Below are positions 15,317 through 24,288 of a DNA stretch of 64,000 bases, one piece after another. The notes beneath the pieces are model-generated. The model searched no databases, was not told the DNA's origin, and was given only the letters and a program-made list of their open reading frames with translations. The position numbers and the translations under genes were made by a program. The stretch comes from Bradyrhizobiaceae bacterium (lineage in GTDB: Bacteria; Pseudomonadota; Alphaproteobacteria; Rhizobiales; Xanthobacteraceae). The stretch is from positions 64,621 to 128,620 of the forward strand of contig RXJJ01000006.1 in the NCBI GenBank assembly GCA_003963145.1, in the 5' to 3' direction. Every line of letters begins with the position of its first letter. The first letter of the stretch is position 1.

Positions 15317-16969
15317 ATGTCCGAAACATTGACCAGTCTGAACGATCTGTCCGCCAGCGATCTGCGCGCGGTTGCCGAACAATCCAATGCCTGGCCGTTC
15401 GAGCAGGCAAAACAGATCGTCGCGCGGCTGAAGAAGAAGCCGAGGGACGAAGTGCTGTTCGAGACCGGCTATGGACCCTCCGGTCTTCCGCATATCGGCA
15501 CGTTCGGCGAGGTCGCGCGAACCACAATGGTGCGGCATGCGTTTCGGGTTCTGACCGAGGACAAGATCAAGACCCGTCTCCTTGCTTTCTCCGACGACAT
15601 GGACGGGCTTCGCAAGGTGCCGGACAACGTTCCCAATAAGGAGCTGCTGGAGCAGGACCTCGGCAAGCCGTTAACGCAGGTGCGCGATCCGTTCGGAACG
15701 CATCCTTCTTTCGGCGAACATAACAATGCGCGGCTGCGCGCGTTTCTCGACACGTTTGGTTTTGACTACGAGTTCGCATCGTCGACGCAATACTACAAAT
15801 CGGGCCGCTTCGATGCGGCGCTGCTCAAGGTGCTCGAGAAGATCGACGAGGTGATGGCGATCATGTTGCCGTCGCTGCGCGAAGAGCGCGCGGCGAGTTA
15901 TTCACCGTTCCTGCCGATTTCGCCGCGCACGGGTGTCGTGCTGCAGGTGCCGATCGTCGAGCACGACAAGAAGAACGGTACCGTCTCCTATGACGATCCC
16001 GATACGAAAGAACGCGTTACCGTTCCGGTGACCGGCGGCCACTGCAAGCTGCAGTGGAAGCCGGACTGGGCGATGCGCTGGTTCGCGCTCGGCGTCGACT
16101 ACGAGATGGCGGGCAAGGATCTCATTGATTCGGTCAAACTCTCCAGCAAGATCTGTTCGACGCTGGGCGGTACGCCGCCGGAAGGTTTCAACTACGAACT
16201 GTTCCTTGATGAGAAGGGTCAGAAGATTTCCAAGTCCAAGGGCAACGGCCTGACCATCGACGAATGGCTGCGCTATGCCTCGCCGGAATCGCTGTCGTTG
16301 TTCATGTATCGCGAGCCGAAATCTGCCAAGCGGCTTTATTTCGATGTGATTCCCCGCAACGTCGATGACTATCAGCAATTCCTCGATGGCTATCCGCGTC
16401 AGGATGCCAAACAGCGGCTAGGTAATCCGGTCTGGCACATCCATGCCGGCCATCCGCCAAAGGCGGACATGCCGGTGACTTTCCAGCTGCTGCTGACGCT
16501 GGTGGCTTCTTCGAATGCGGAGAATGCCGAGACCTTGTGGGGGTTCATCGGCCGCTATCGTCCGGGCGTCACGCCGCAGACCCATCCCAAACTGGATGCG
16601 ATGGTCGGCTACGCAATTAATTATTATCGCGACTTTGTCGCGCCGACGAAAAAGTTCCGCCAGCCAAGCGATACCGAGCGCGCAGCGTTGCAGGATTTGC
16701 GCGACGCGCTGTCGCAACTGCCTTCGGATGCCCCGGCCGAGGACATTCAGAATGTTGTTTACGAAATCGGCCGCCGCGAGCCGTTTCTCGATTCCGTCAA
16801 GAAGGGCAAGGACGGCCGGCCGGGCGTGTCGCTCGACTGGTTCAACATGCTCTATCAGGTACTGCTCGGTCAGGAGAAAGGCCCGCGCTTCGGCTCGTTT
16901 GTCGCGGTTTACGGGATCGGCAATGCCATTGCGATGATCGATGGCGCTCTGGCGCGGGGTGCGGTCTAG
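15317..16969 (+). CDS. lysK: Lysyl-tRNA synthetase, class I
   Basis: This 550-residue enzyme charges tRNA-Lys and is of the archaeal-type class I form that many alphaproteobacteria use instead of class II LysS. The Rossmann catalytic core carries the HIGH-like motif in [17 protein letters not shown] and the KMSKS-like motif in [44 protein letters not shown] is a class I LysRS hallmark. The C-terminal part is the helical anticodon-binding domain. The next gene on the same strand, ybaK, starts 20 bases downstream and may be co-transcribed. Confidence 0.95.
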   Translation: MSETLTSLNDLSASDLRAVAEQSNAWPFEQAKQIVARLKKKPRDEVLFETGYGPSGLPHIGTFGEVARTTMVRHAFRVLTEDKIKTRLLAFSDDMDGLRKVPDNVPNKELLEQDLGKPLTQVRDPFGTHPSFGEHNNARLRAFLDTFGFDYEFASSTQYYKSGRFDAALLKVLEKIDEVMAIMLPSLREERAASYSPFLPISPRTGVVLQVPIVEHDKKNGTVSYDDPDTKERVTVPVTGGHCKLQWKPDWAMRWFALGVDYEMAGKDLIDSVKLSSKICSTLGGTPPEGFNYELFLDEKGQKISKSKGNGLTIDEWLRYASPESLSLFMYREPKSAKRLYFDVIPRNVDDYQQFLDGYPRQDAKQRLGNPVWHIHAGHPPKADMPVTFQLLLTLVASSNAENAETLWGFIGRYRPGVTPQTHPKLDAMVGYAINYYRDFVAPTKKFRQPSDTERAALQDLRDALSQLPSDAPAEDIQNVVYEIGRREPFLDSVKKGKDGRPGVSLDWFNMLYQVLLGQEKGPRFGSFVAVYGIGNAIAMIDGALARGAV

Positions 16970-16989
16970 CCGCGCGCCGGGAGACGTAA

Positions 16990-17460
16990 GTGTCAAGGAC
17001 ACGCGCAACCAAAATGCTTGAGCAGGCGGGCGTCGTCTTTTCCGTTCATGAATACGATTACGACGGCGACGCCGAGCGGATCGGATTGCAGGCCGCCCAA
17101 GCGCTCGGCGAGGAGCCTTCGCGCGTTCTCAAATCGCTGATGGCGCTTGTTGATGGCAAGCCGGTCTGTGTCATCGTCCCCTCGGATCGGGAGGTATCGA
17201 TGAAAAAGCTGGCGGCTGCCTTCGGCGGCAAATCCGCGCAGATGATGAAACCGGCCGATGCGGAACGTCTGTCGGGCTACAAGGTCGGCGGCATCAGCCC
17301 GTTCGGTCAGATGCGTCCGCCGCGTGCCGCGATCGAGGAAAGCGCGATGGTGAACGAGTGGGTGTATATCAATGGCGGACAGCGCGGCTTGCAGGTGCGG
17401 CTTCATCCCGGCGATGCGGCGGATGTGCTGAAAGCGATTGTCGCACCGATTGTCGCCTGA
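16990..17460 (+). CDS. ybaK: YbaK-type aminoacyl-tRNA deacylase
   Basis: The 156-residue product belongs to the YbaK/EbsC family, free-standing editing enzymes that hydrolyse mischarged Cys-tRNA-Pro. Visible family elements are VHEYDYDG, ALGEEPSRVLKSLMALVDG, VPSDREVSMKKLAAAFG and GYKVGGISPFGQ, the last being the conserved GGISPxG loop. The Lys in RVLKSLMA matches the lysine essential in YbaK. A GTG start is used (GTG TCA AGG). It sits behind lysK, so the pair joins an aminoacylation enzyme to an editing enzyme, although for different amino acids. Confidence 0.9.
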   Translation: MSRTRATKMLEQAGVVFSVHEYDYDGDAERIGLQAAQALGEEPSRVLKSLMALVDGKPVCVIVPSDREVSMKKLAAAFGGKSAQMMKPADAERLSGYKVGGISPFGQMRPPRAAIEESAMVNEWVYINGGQRGLQVRLHPGDAADVLKAIVAPIVA

Positions 17461-17484
17461 CAGACTTAAGTCTGACGAAGCGCG

Positions 17485-18111
17485 CTACTGGCTCGCCCAG
17501 ACGATGCGCGCGATCCATTCCACATCCGCCGTCGACAGGACCCGGTCGGCATGCGCGGGATTGAGCGATTGCAGTTCGATCACCTTTTGCGTGCGGCGGC
17601 GTAATTCCTTCACCATTACCTCGCCGTCCTTGGTCTTCGCTACCACGCGGTCGCCGCGCCTGATCGGCGCGCCCGGGGATACGATGATCACATCGCCGTC
17701 GCGATAAGTCGGCTTCATGGAATCGCCGGAAATCTCCAGCGCATAGGCGTGCTCGTCATTGACCGAGGGCAGGCCGACTTCGTCCCAGCCCTTGCCGACG
17801 GGAAATCCGCCGTCGTCGAAATAGCCGCCGGTGCCGGCTTCGGCGAAACCGAGGAGGGGCACCGCCTGCACGGCGCGGGTGGACGATTCGATGAACTGGA
17901 CAAAGGTGTCGACGCTCACGCCGGTCGCCGCCAGCGCCTTGGCGACCGACTCGGTCGAGGGCCAGCGCTCGCGTCCGTCGCTGGTAACGCGCTTGGACTT
18001 GTTGAAGGTGGTCGGGTCCAGCCCGGCCCGTTTCGCAAGGCCCGATGGCGACAAACCGGCGCGCGCCGCGAGGCGGTCGAGGGCAGTCCAGATTTGCTCA
18101 TGTGTCAGCAT
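17485..18111 (-). CDS. S24-family (LexA/CI-like) transcriptional repressor
   Basis: The 208-residue product has an N-terminal helix-turn-helix (LAARAGLSPSGLAKRAGLDPTTFNK) and a C-terminal S24 self-cleaving peptidase domain: Ser nucleophile in EISGDSMKPTYRDGD and the general-base Lys in GDRVVAKTKDGE. An Ala-Gly pair in FAEAGTGGYF is the likely cleavage site. Such repressors respond to DNA damage or other stress. There are no phage genes around, so it appears to be a chromosomal regulator. MLTHEQIW is the preferred start; an ATG four codons upstream is possible. It is divergent from DUF952-pyrD, whose control is conceivable but untested. Confidence 0.85.
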   Translation of the reverse strand: MLTHEQIWTALDRLAARAGLSPSGLAKRAGLDPTTFNKSKRVTSDGRERWPSTESVAKALAATGVSVDTFVQFIESSTRAVQAVPLLGFAEAGTGGYFDDGGFPVGKGWDEVGLPSVNDEHAYALEISGDSMKPTYRDGDVIIVSPGAPIRRGDRVVAKTKDGEVMVKELRRRTQKVIELQSLNPAHADRVLSTADVEWIARIVWASQ

Positions 18112-18304
18112 TGAAACCGCCAATCCTGGCTGGCCTTAAAAGCGCGGCCGACTCTAGGAATTATTACCTTGAAGGACAAAATTCCGCAATCCGGCGATTG
18201 TCTTGCATGTCGCCCTTGAAGTGGGGTCGCCCGCCCTTTACGGTTCGCTCGCGGATTTTGAAAAATAGCAGCAAATTCAATAGCTAGATTGAGAAAATGC
18301 GGGC

Positions 18305-18649
18305 GTGACCCTGATTTATAAAATCTGCCCGGCCCCGCTGTGGCGCGAGGCTGAACGGCGCGGCGCCTTTCCGGGCAGCGTGGATGATCTTCGCGATGGG
18401 TTCATCCATTTCTCCACCGCCGGGCAGGTTGAAGCCACTCTGGCGCGGCATTTTTCGGGGCACGCGGACTTGTTCTTGATCGCGGTCGAGTCGGAAGCGC
18501 TCGGCGACGCCCTGAAATGGGAGCCCTCTCGCGGGGGTGAATTGTTTCCCCATCTTTACGCCGCGCTGGATCCCCACGAGGCACGCAGCGTGGTCGCGCT
18601 GAAACTGCGGGCCGATGGTTCCTACGCGATCCCGGAGCTCAAATCGTGA
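18305..18649 (+). CDS. DUF952 family protein
   Basis: The 114-residue cytoplasmic protein shows the DUF952 signature: YKICPAPLWREAERRG, DGFIHFSTAGQVEATLARHF, LFLIAVESEALGDALKWEPS and GELFPHLYAALD. The fold is related to glutathione S-transferase-like/ADP-ribosyl-type small domains in databases as I recall, but no function is assigned. A GTG start is used. The stop overlaps the pyrD start by four bases (GTGA), so translation of the two is probably coupled, an arrangement also seen in related alphaproteobacteria. Confidence 0.87.
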   Translation: MTLIYKICPAPLWREAERRGAFPGSVDDLRDGFIHFSTAGQVEATLARHFSGHADLFLIAVESEALGDALKWEPSRGGELFPHLYAALDPHEARSVVALKLRADGSYAIPELKS

Positions 18650-19740
18650 TCCGTGCTTTTGATGCCCTGACGCTCCCCCTGTTGCGGCGTCTCGATCCGG
18701 AAGGCGCGCATCGCCTCGCGATCGCCGGATTGAAGTTGTTGCCGGCGCCGCGTGCCGCCGAAGACGATCCGAAGCTCGCAACGCGGGCGTTCGGGCTGAA
18801 TTTTCCCAACCCCGTCGGTATGGCGGCGGGCTTCGACAAGAACGCCGAGGTGCCCGACGCGCTGCTGCGTCTGGGGTTCGGTTTCGTGGAAATCGGTTCG
18901 GTGACGCCGCGTCCGCAGGAAGGCAATCCGCGACCGCGCCTGTTCCGGCTGGAGGAGGACTCGGCGATCATCAACCGGATGGGCTTCAACAATGACGGCG
19001 CGGATCAGGTGCTGCGCCGGCTGGCGCATCGCGCCGCGCGCGGCGGCATCGTCGGCGTCAATGTCGGTGCCAACAAGGATTCGGCCGATCGCGCCGCCGA
19101 CTATGTCCGTCTCATTGAGACCTTCGCGCCGGTGGCGAGCTATTTCACCGTGAATGTATCCTCGCCGAACACGCCGGGTCTGCGCAACCTGCAACAGGGC
19201 GCGATGCTCGACGACCTTCTGGCGCGTGTCGTCGAGGCCCGCGATCGCGCGCAGATCAATGCCGGTCATACGCCGCTGCTGTTGAAGATCGCGCCGGACC
19301 TGACCTTATCCGAGCTCGACGATGTGGTGCATGTCGCGCGCGCGCGGGGCATCGACGGCATGATCGTCTCCAACACCACGCTGTCACGGCCCAGAATTTT
19401 GCGCGACCGGGAACGCGCGAAGGAGCAGGGCGGTTTGTCGGGGCGTCCGCTGCTGCGGCTGTCAAATCGCATGGTTGCGGAGACTTACGTGCGTGTCGAA
19501 GGCGCGTTTCCCCTGATCGGGGTCGGCGGCATCGATTCGGGCGGAGCGGCGCTGACGAAGATTCGCGCCGGGGCCAGCCTGATCCAGCTTTATTCTTCGC
19601 TGGTCTATCGCGGGCTCGGCCTGATCGAGAGCATCAAGGCCGATCTTCTGTCGACGCTACGCCGGACGGGGCGCGACTCGCTGTCTGAAATCGTCGGCGC
19701 GGACGCGGCGATGATCACGGCCGAGGACTGGCCGGACTAG
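18646..19740 (+). CDS. pyrD: Dihydroorotate dehydrogenase (quinone), class 2
   Basis: PyrD oxidises dihydroorotate to orotate in pyrimidine synthesis, passing electrons through FMN to the quinone pool. The 364-residue product has the N-terminal membrane-associating helices, then the FMN barrel: FPNPVGMAAGFDKNAEVPDAL, FVEIGSVTPRPQEGNPRPRLFRL, INRMGFNNDGADQVL, FTVNVSSPNTPGLRNLQ (catalytic Ser of class 2 enzymes) and LIGVGGIDSGGAA with GASLIQLYSSLVYRG. It starts with GTG, overlapping the DUF952 stop, and its own stop overlaps the convergent MATE gene by four bases. Confidence 0.96.
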   Translation: MIRAFDALTLPLLRRLDPEGAHRLAIAGLKLLPAPRAAEDDPKLATRAFGLNFPNPVGMAAGFDKNAEVPDALLRLGFGFVEIGSVTPRPQEGNPRPRLFRLEEDSAIINRMGFNNDGADQVLRRLAHRAARGGIVGVNVGANKDSADRAADYVRLIETFAPVASYFTVNVSSPNTPGLRNLQQGAMLDDLLARVVEARDRAQINAGHTPLLLKIAPDLTLSELDDVVHVARARGIDGMIVSNTTLSRPRILRDRERAKEQGGLSGRPLLRLSNRMVAETYVRVEGAFPLIGVGGIDSGGAALTKIRAGASLIQLYSSLVYRGLGLIESIKADLLSTLRRTGRDSLSEIVGADAAMITAEDWPD

Positions 19741-21053
19741 GCGGCGAACGATTTTTCAAGCAGCGCCGGATAGCGCAGGGCCTGCAACGCGCCGCGCGCG
19801 AGCAGGAACGTGAGAAGCGCAAGCCAGAGGCCGGTGTTGCCAAGCGGCTGCAGTGCCGCCCAGGAAAGAAAATAGATTGCCAATGCTGCGAGCATCAGGT
19901 TGCGCATATCCCGCGACCATGTCGCGCCGATATAGATGCCGTCATAGGCATAGGCCGCAACGCCGCAGACCGGCGCCAGCGCCGCAAGCCATAGGTAAAG
20001 TCGAGCGGTCTGGCGGACGTCCTCGCTGGCGGTCATAAGGTCGATCAGCGCGCCGCCGCTCAAAGCCAGCGCAAGCGCCACCGCTAACGCGAATGCGCAA
20101 CTCCAGCCGAGAATCAGTTTTGTCGCACGCAGGAAATTGGCTCGGTCGTGCGCGCCGCGACTTTGCCCGCAAAGCTGTTCGGCGGCGGTCGCAAGGCCGT
20201 CCAGAAAAAACGAGCCGATCAGCGCGAAATTATTCAGAATGGCATTTGCCGCCAGCACCGTATCGCCACCGCGCGCGCCCTGCGCGGTAAAGAACAGAAA
20301 CGCGGCGATCAGCGCGGCGGTTCGGATCACGATATCCCGGTTGATTGCCATCAGGCGCAGGATTTTGCCGCGGTCGAACAGAACCGCGCGGCTCAGCTTC
20401 ATCTTGCCCAAGCCGAGAATTCTCATGGCGATAAACAGGCCAAGACCGAGGCCGCTGGCTTCGGCGATGACGGCAGCATAGGCTGCACCCGCGATGCCGA
20501 GACCGAAGACGAGCACCAGTGCCGTCGTCGCCGCGATATTGATCGTATTTATGAGGGTCTGAATCCCCAGCGCCGAACCTGCGCGGGCCTGTCCGATCAG
20601 CCAGCCCAGCACGGCGTAATTCGCCAGCAGAAACGGTGTCGACCATAGCCGGAGATGAAAATAGAGTTTTGCCGCGTCGCTGACCGGACCGCTCGCTCCC
20701 ATCAAATGAAAAATGATCGCAGTGACCGGCCCCTGAATCAAAAGCAGCCCGGCACCGAACGCCACAGCCACGACAAGGGCGCGCGCCAGCGTCGCGCGCA
20801 TTTCCGCAGCGTCATCCGCGCCCCTGGCCTGTGCCGTCAGTGCCACTGTGCTCATGCGCAGGAAGCCGAACAGCCAGAACGTGCAATCGAACACGACCGA
20901 GGCCATCGCCACGCCACCGAGCAGGTGCGCCTCCCCGAGCCGGCCGATCACGGCAGTGGCGACAATGCCGAGCAGCGGCGTTGTGAGATTCGCCAGCATC
21001 GCCGGACCGGCGATGGCGAACACACGGGCATGAGTCGTCCGCTGGACGTCCAT
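19737..21053 (-). CDS. MATE-family efflux transporter (DinF-like)
   Basis: The 438-residue product has twelve hydrophobic segments and the MATE pattern: IAGPAMLANLTTPLLGIVATAVIGRLG in the first helix, and a second half beginning near residue 225 with RDIVIRTAALIAAFLFFTAQGAR. NFALIGSFFLDGLATAAEQLCGQSRGA is typical of the DinF branch. These inner-membrane exporters use Na+ or H+ gradients to expel drugs or metabolites; the substrate here is unknown. It is followed on the minus strand side by no co-directional partner; DUF6460 lies 30 bases upstream and might be transcribed first. Confidence 0.9.
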   Translation of the reverse strand: MDVQRTTHARVFAIAGPAMLANLTTPLLGIVATAVIGRLGEAHLLGGVAMASVVFDCTFWLFGFLRMSTVALTAQARGADDAAEMRATLARALVVAVAFGAGLLLIQGPVTAIIFHLMGASGPVSDAAKLYFHLRLWSTPFLLANYAVLGWLIGQARAGSALGIQTLINTINIAATTALVLVFGLGIAGAAYAAVIAEASGLGLGLFIAMRILGLGKMKLSRAVLFDRGKILRLMAINRDIVIRTAALIAAFLFFTAQGARGGDTVLAANAILNNFALIGSFFLDGLATAAEQLCGQSRGAHDRANFLRATKLILGWSCAFALAVALALALSGGALIDLMTASEDVRQTARLYLWLAALAPVCGVAAYAYDGIYIGATWSRDMRNLMLAALAIYFLSWAALQPLGNTGLWLALLTFLLARGALQALRYPALLEKSFAA

Positions 21054-21082
21054 CAGTTCGGGAATTCAGCCCTGGCCCAGGA

Positions 21083-21391
21083 TCAGCGCGATGCGCCCGC
21101 GTTGAACAGGCGGGAGATCAGCCAGATCGGGATCACGATCACCGCGCCGAGCAGGAAATAGCGCCATAGCGTATTGATCGCGTCGAAACCGAGATTCCAG
21201 ACCCAGTCGATCAGGCGGCGGATACTGGCGACGATATTCCACGGATCGAGGCCGATGGTGGCGAGAACCACGCCGACCAGCACCGACATCAGAATCAGCC
21301 GCAGCAATACGCCAAGCGGGGAGCCGCCGAGAAAGCGCGACATCTGGTCGTCCCGCGCCGGCAATTCTCTCGCTTCGTCCTGCATCGTCAT
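21083..21391 (-). CDS. DUF6460 small membrane protein
   Basis: The 102-residue product has two hydrophobic segments, LLRLILMSVLVGVVLATIGLDPWNI and TLWRYFLLGAVIVIPIWLISRLF, joined by a segment with WNLGF. It matches the DUF6460 family of rhizobial inner-membrane proteins with no assigned function. It is 29 bases upstream of the MATE transporter on the same strand, so a shared transcript is likely. The ATG has a GGGAGATGACG upstream context with a reasonable ribosome site. Confidence 0.78.
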   Translation of the reverse strand: MTMQDEARELPARDDQMSRFLGGSPLGVLLRLILMSVLVGVVLATIGLDPWNIVASIRRLIDWVWNLGFDAINTLWRYFLLGAVIVIPIWLISRLFNAGASR

Positions 21392-21521
21392 CTCCCGAGG
21401 TTGTAAACGCGCGCATCATAGCACGATCGACGGCGCAATTGGTTGCGGAAAACATCGCCGTCAAGCATGCGAAGGCGGGGCGAGCAGGAAAATTTTCATG
21501 ACAAGATTTTAATGCGCGCGA

Positions 21522-23204
21522 TCAGCTCGCAGTTTTGCGTAGCACGGCCTCGCCGGGAGCTTCCGTCTCCGTCTTCAGCATCCGCTCAAGAGTTTCGAGC
21601 CGGTCCGCCTCGCCGGGCGGTTTGTCCCAGCGCAGGCGATTGATTCGCGGAAACCGCATCGCGACGCCGGATTTGTGGCGCGGCGAGCGGGCAAGGCCTT
21701 CGAACGCCACCTCGAACACCAGCCCCTGATCCGGCTGGTGAACGATCTCGCGCACCGGGCCGAACTTCTCGATGGTGTTGCGGCGGATGAAACGGTCGAT
21801 CTGGAGCAGCTCCTCGTCGGTGAAGCCGAAATAGGCCTTGCCGACCGGCACGAGCCGGTCGCCTTCGTCCCCTCCGGTCCACACCCCGAAGGTGTAATCC
21901 GAATAATAGGACGAGCGCTTGCCGTGACCGCGCTGGGCATACATCAGCACGGCATCGATGACATGCGGGTCGCGCTTCCATTTCCACCATTGGCCCTTGG
22001 GGCGTCCGGGCACATAAAGCGCATCGCGCCGCTTGAGCATCACGCCTTCGACCGCATCGGCATCCTTGCCTGCGCCGGCCATGGCGGGATCGGCGCGCGC
22101 CGCGGTTAGATCGTCCCATGCCCCGAACGGAACGAGCGGCGACAGGTCAATGCGAGTATCGCCAAGTCGCGTGATAAAGGCTTCAAGTTTGGCTCGCCGC
22201 TCCTCGAACGGCAGCATGCGTAAATCATTCTCGTCGTCCGCGAGTAGATCGTAGGCGCGCAGATGAATTGGATAGTCCTTTATCAGCTTCGGCGTGACGG
22301 ATTTCCGGTTCAGTCGCTGTTGCAGGACGTTGAAAGACTGCACGCGCCCTTCGCGCAAGACCAGCAATTCGCCATCGATCGCTCCCGGACAGCGCAGCGA
22401 CGGCACCAGATCGGGAAAGCTTTTGGTGATGTCTTCGCCGCTGCGCGAATAAAGCCGTGTCGTGACGGCATCGTGCTCGTCCTTGCCGGTTACGGCCTGC
22501 ACCCGGATGCCGTCCCATTTCCATTCCGCGATGAAATCCGCCGGTACCAGCGAGGCAAAGTCGGTATCCTCGATCGCATGCGCCAGCATCACAGGCCGGA
22601 ACGGCGCCGGATCGCGGTTCACCGGTTTGTCCGCGCGGCCTTCCAGCCATGCGAACATATCGACATAAGGCGGCGTCAGACCGGGCCAGAGCAACTCGAC
22701 GTCGTGAGCATCCTTGCCGCCGAGCGCGGCGGCGGCAGTCTTGGCAAGGCGCGCGGAGACGCCGATGCGCAGCGCGCCAGTGACGAGCTTGAGCAACGCC
22801 CAGCGCCCGGTTTCGTCGAGTTCGTCCAGCCATCGCGCGAGCTGCGAGGGGATTTCGCTCTTGCCGAGGGTATTGAAGGTGGTCACCACCTCGGTGAGAG
22901 TGGGAGGCGGCGGCGCGTTGGTCGCGCGCTGACGGGAGGGCCACATCAGGGCGACGGTCTCCGACAGGTCGCCGACGTAGTCGTAGGACAGGCCGAACAG
23001 CACCGGATCGGTGCGCTCGGCGATCAGGTCGCGGATCAGCCCGGCCTTGGCATGGCGGAACGACAATGCGCCAGTCAGCGCAGCGAGCGCATAGCCGCGG
23101 TCGGGGTCCGGCACCTCGCGGAAATAATTAGTAATGAGCCGAAGCTTGTTGTTGCGGCCGGGTTCGTAGGCGAGACGGTCAAGCAGATGCGCGAAGCGGT
23201 TCAT
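21522..23204 (-). CDS. Cisplatin-response ATP-dependent DNA ligase (LigC type)
   Basis: This 560-residue enzyme seals nicks with ATP and belongs to the ligase-associated repair cluster known from Pseudomonas putida and Agrobacterium. An N-terminal helical domain (to about residue 200) precedes the nucleotidyltransferase domain, with the adenylated Lys229 in EWKWDGIRVQ, then DGELLVLRE, YDLLADDE, EGVMLKRRDALYVPGR and KWKRDPHVIDAVLM (motif V), and a C-terminal OB domain. The start overlaps the exonuclease stop by four bases, so the exonuclease is transcribed first and translation is probably coupled. It is distinct from LigD since no polymerase or Ku gene is nearby. Confidence 0.93.
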   Translation of the reverse strand: MNRFAHLLDRLAYEPGRNNKLRLITNYFREVPDPDRGYALAALTGALSFRHAKAGLIRDLIAERTDPVLFGLSYDYVGDLSETVALMWPSRQRATNAPPPPTLTEVVTTFNTLGKSEIPSQLARWLDELDETGRWALLKLVTGALRIGVSARLAKTAAAALGGKDAHDVELLWPGLTPPYVDMFAWLEGRADKPVNRDPAPFRPVMLAHAIEDTDFASLVPADFIAEWKWDGIRVQAVTGKDEHDAVTTRLYSRSGEDITKSFPDLVPSLRCPGAIDGELLVLREGRVQSFNVLQQRLNRKSVTPKLIKDYPIHLRAYDLLADDENDLRMLPFEERRAKLEAFITRLGDTRIDLSPLVPFGAWDDLTAARADPAMAGAGKDADAVEGVMLKRRDALYVPGRPKGQWWKWKRDPHVIDAVLMYAQRGHGKRSSYYSDYTFGVWTGGDEGDRLVPVGKAYFGFTDEELLQIDRFIRRNTIEKFGPVREIVHQPDQGLVFEVAFEGLARSPRHKSGVAMRFPRINRLRWDKPPGEADRLETLERMLKTETEAPGEAVLRKTAS

Positions 23205-24241
23205 GAGCCGCTCTCTTCATTCGCCGCGACAGAAGACTCTTCATCTTCATCGCCATAGCCGACCAGATCGAGCGGCCGCGCCTTCAATCCTTTCGTTTCG
23301 CACCAATGCACCAAGGCGTCTTCCTGGCCGTGTGTAACCCACACTTCGCCCGCGCCCGTCGCGCCGATGGTGGCGCAAAGTCCATCCCAATCGGCATGGT
23401 CCGAAATCACCAAAGGCAATTCGATGCCTTTTTGCCGCGCGCGGGCGCGGGTGCGCATCCAGCCCGATGCAAAAGCTGCGACCGGATCTGGAAAGCGCCG
23501 CGTCCAGATGTCGGTGATGGCGCTGGGCGGAGCGACTGTGATGGTACCGGCGAGGTCGGCTTTCTTGACGCCCTTGGCGAGGCGCAGTTCGCCGAGGTCG
23601 ATGCCCCGGCTTTCGTAGTAACGTGTGATTTTTTCCATCGCGCCGTGCAGATAGACCGGAGCGTTATAACCCGCCTTACGTAGCAGCGCGATAAGACGCT
23701 GCGCCTTGCCGAGCGAATACGCGCCCACGAGATGCGCGCGCTCGGGAAACAGCGCGACCGAGTCCAGAAGTTTGCGGATTTCGTCGTCGGGATCGCCATG
23801 CCGGAAAATCGGCAGGCCGAATGTCGCTTCGGTGATGAACACATCGCAGGGCACGATTTCAAATGGGGCGCAGGTCGGATCGGCAACATCCTTGTAGTCG
23901 CCGGAGGCGACGATGCGCGTCCCGCCATGTGTCACTGCGATCTGCGCGGAGCCGAGCACATGTCCGGCAGGATGAAATGTCGCAGTGACGTCGCCCAGCT
24001 TCACGGTTTCGCCATAGGAGACCGCCTGCGTCGAACCGGCGAAATTGTCGCCATAGCGCAGGCGCATAATGTCGAGCGTTTCCTGCGTCGCCAGCACCAA
24101 CCCGTGACCGGGCCGCGCATGATCGGAGTGGCCGTGGGTGATGAGCGCCCGTTCGACCGGACGGACCGGATCGATATGAAAGCCGCCCGGCTTGCAGCAA
24201 AGACCGGCGGCAACGGGGGTAAGGATGTCTTGCGGACGCAT
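23201..24241 (-). CDS. Ligase-associated DNA exonuclease (metallo-beta-lactamase fold)
   Basis: The 346-residue product is a beta-CASP/MBL nuclease related to SNM1/Artemis and mRNA 3'-end processing nucleases. The metal-binding motif is HGHSDHA at about residues 36-41; FHPAGHVLGSAQI, ASGDYKD, FITEATFGLPIF and VISDHADWDGL follow as in the family. It is expected to trim DNA ends before ligation by the downstream LigC-type ligase, whose start overlaps its stop. It is divergent from the TPR-methyltransferase, separated by 47 bases that must hold both promoters. Confidence 0.92.
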   Translation of the reverse strand: MRPQDILTPVAAGLCCKPGGFHIDPVRPVERALITHGHSDHARPGHGLVLATQETLDIMRLRYGDNFAGSTQAVSYGETVKLGDVTATFHPAGHVLGSAQIAVTHGGTRIVASGDYKDVADPTCAPFEIVPCDVFITEATFGLPIFRHGDPDDEIRKLLDSVALFPERAHLVGAYSLGKAQRLIALLRKAGYNAPVYLHGAMEKITRYYESRGIDLGELRLAKGVKKADLAGTITVAPPSAITDIWTRRFPDPVAAFASGWMRTRARARQKGIELPLVISDHADWDGLCATIGATGAGEVWVTHGQEDALVHWCETKGLKARPLDLVGYGDEDEESSVAANEESGS

Positions 24242-24288
24242 TGACCTTATATAGGCTGCGTTCGATATCGTTCCATGCGAGACGGTTC

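Noticed and set aside
17461..17474. Perfect palindrome CAGACTTAAGTCTG after ybaK
   Set aside because: Only 14 bases, no T run and no second copy seen, so not called a terminator or operator.
17485..18111. Prophage remnant suggested by a CI-like repressor
   Set aside because: No integrase, structural or lysis genes nearby; the neighbours are housekeeping genes.
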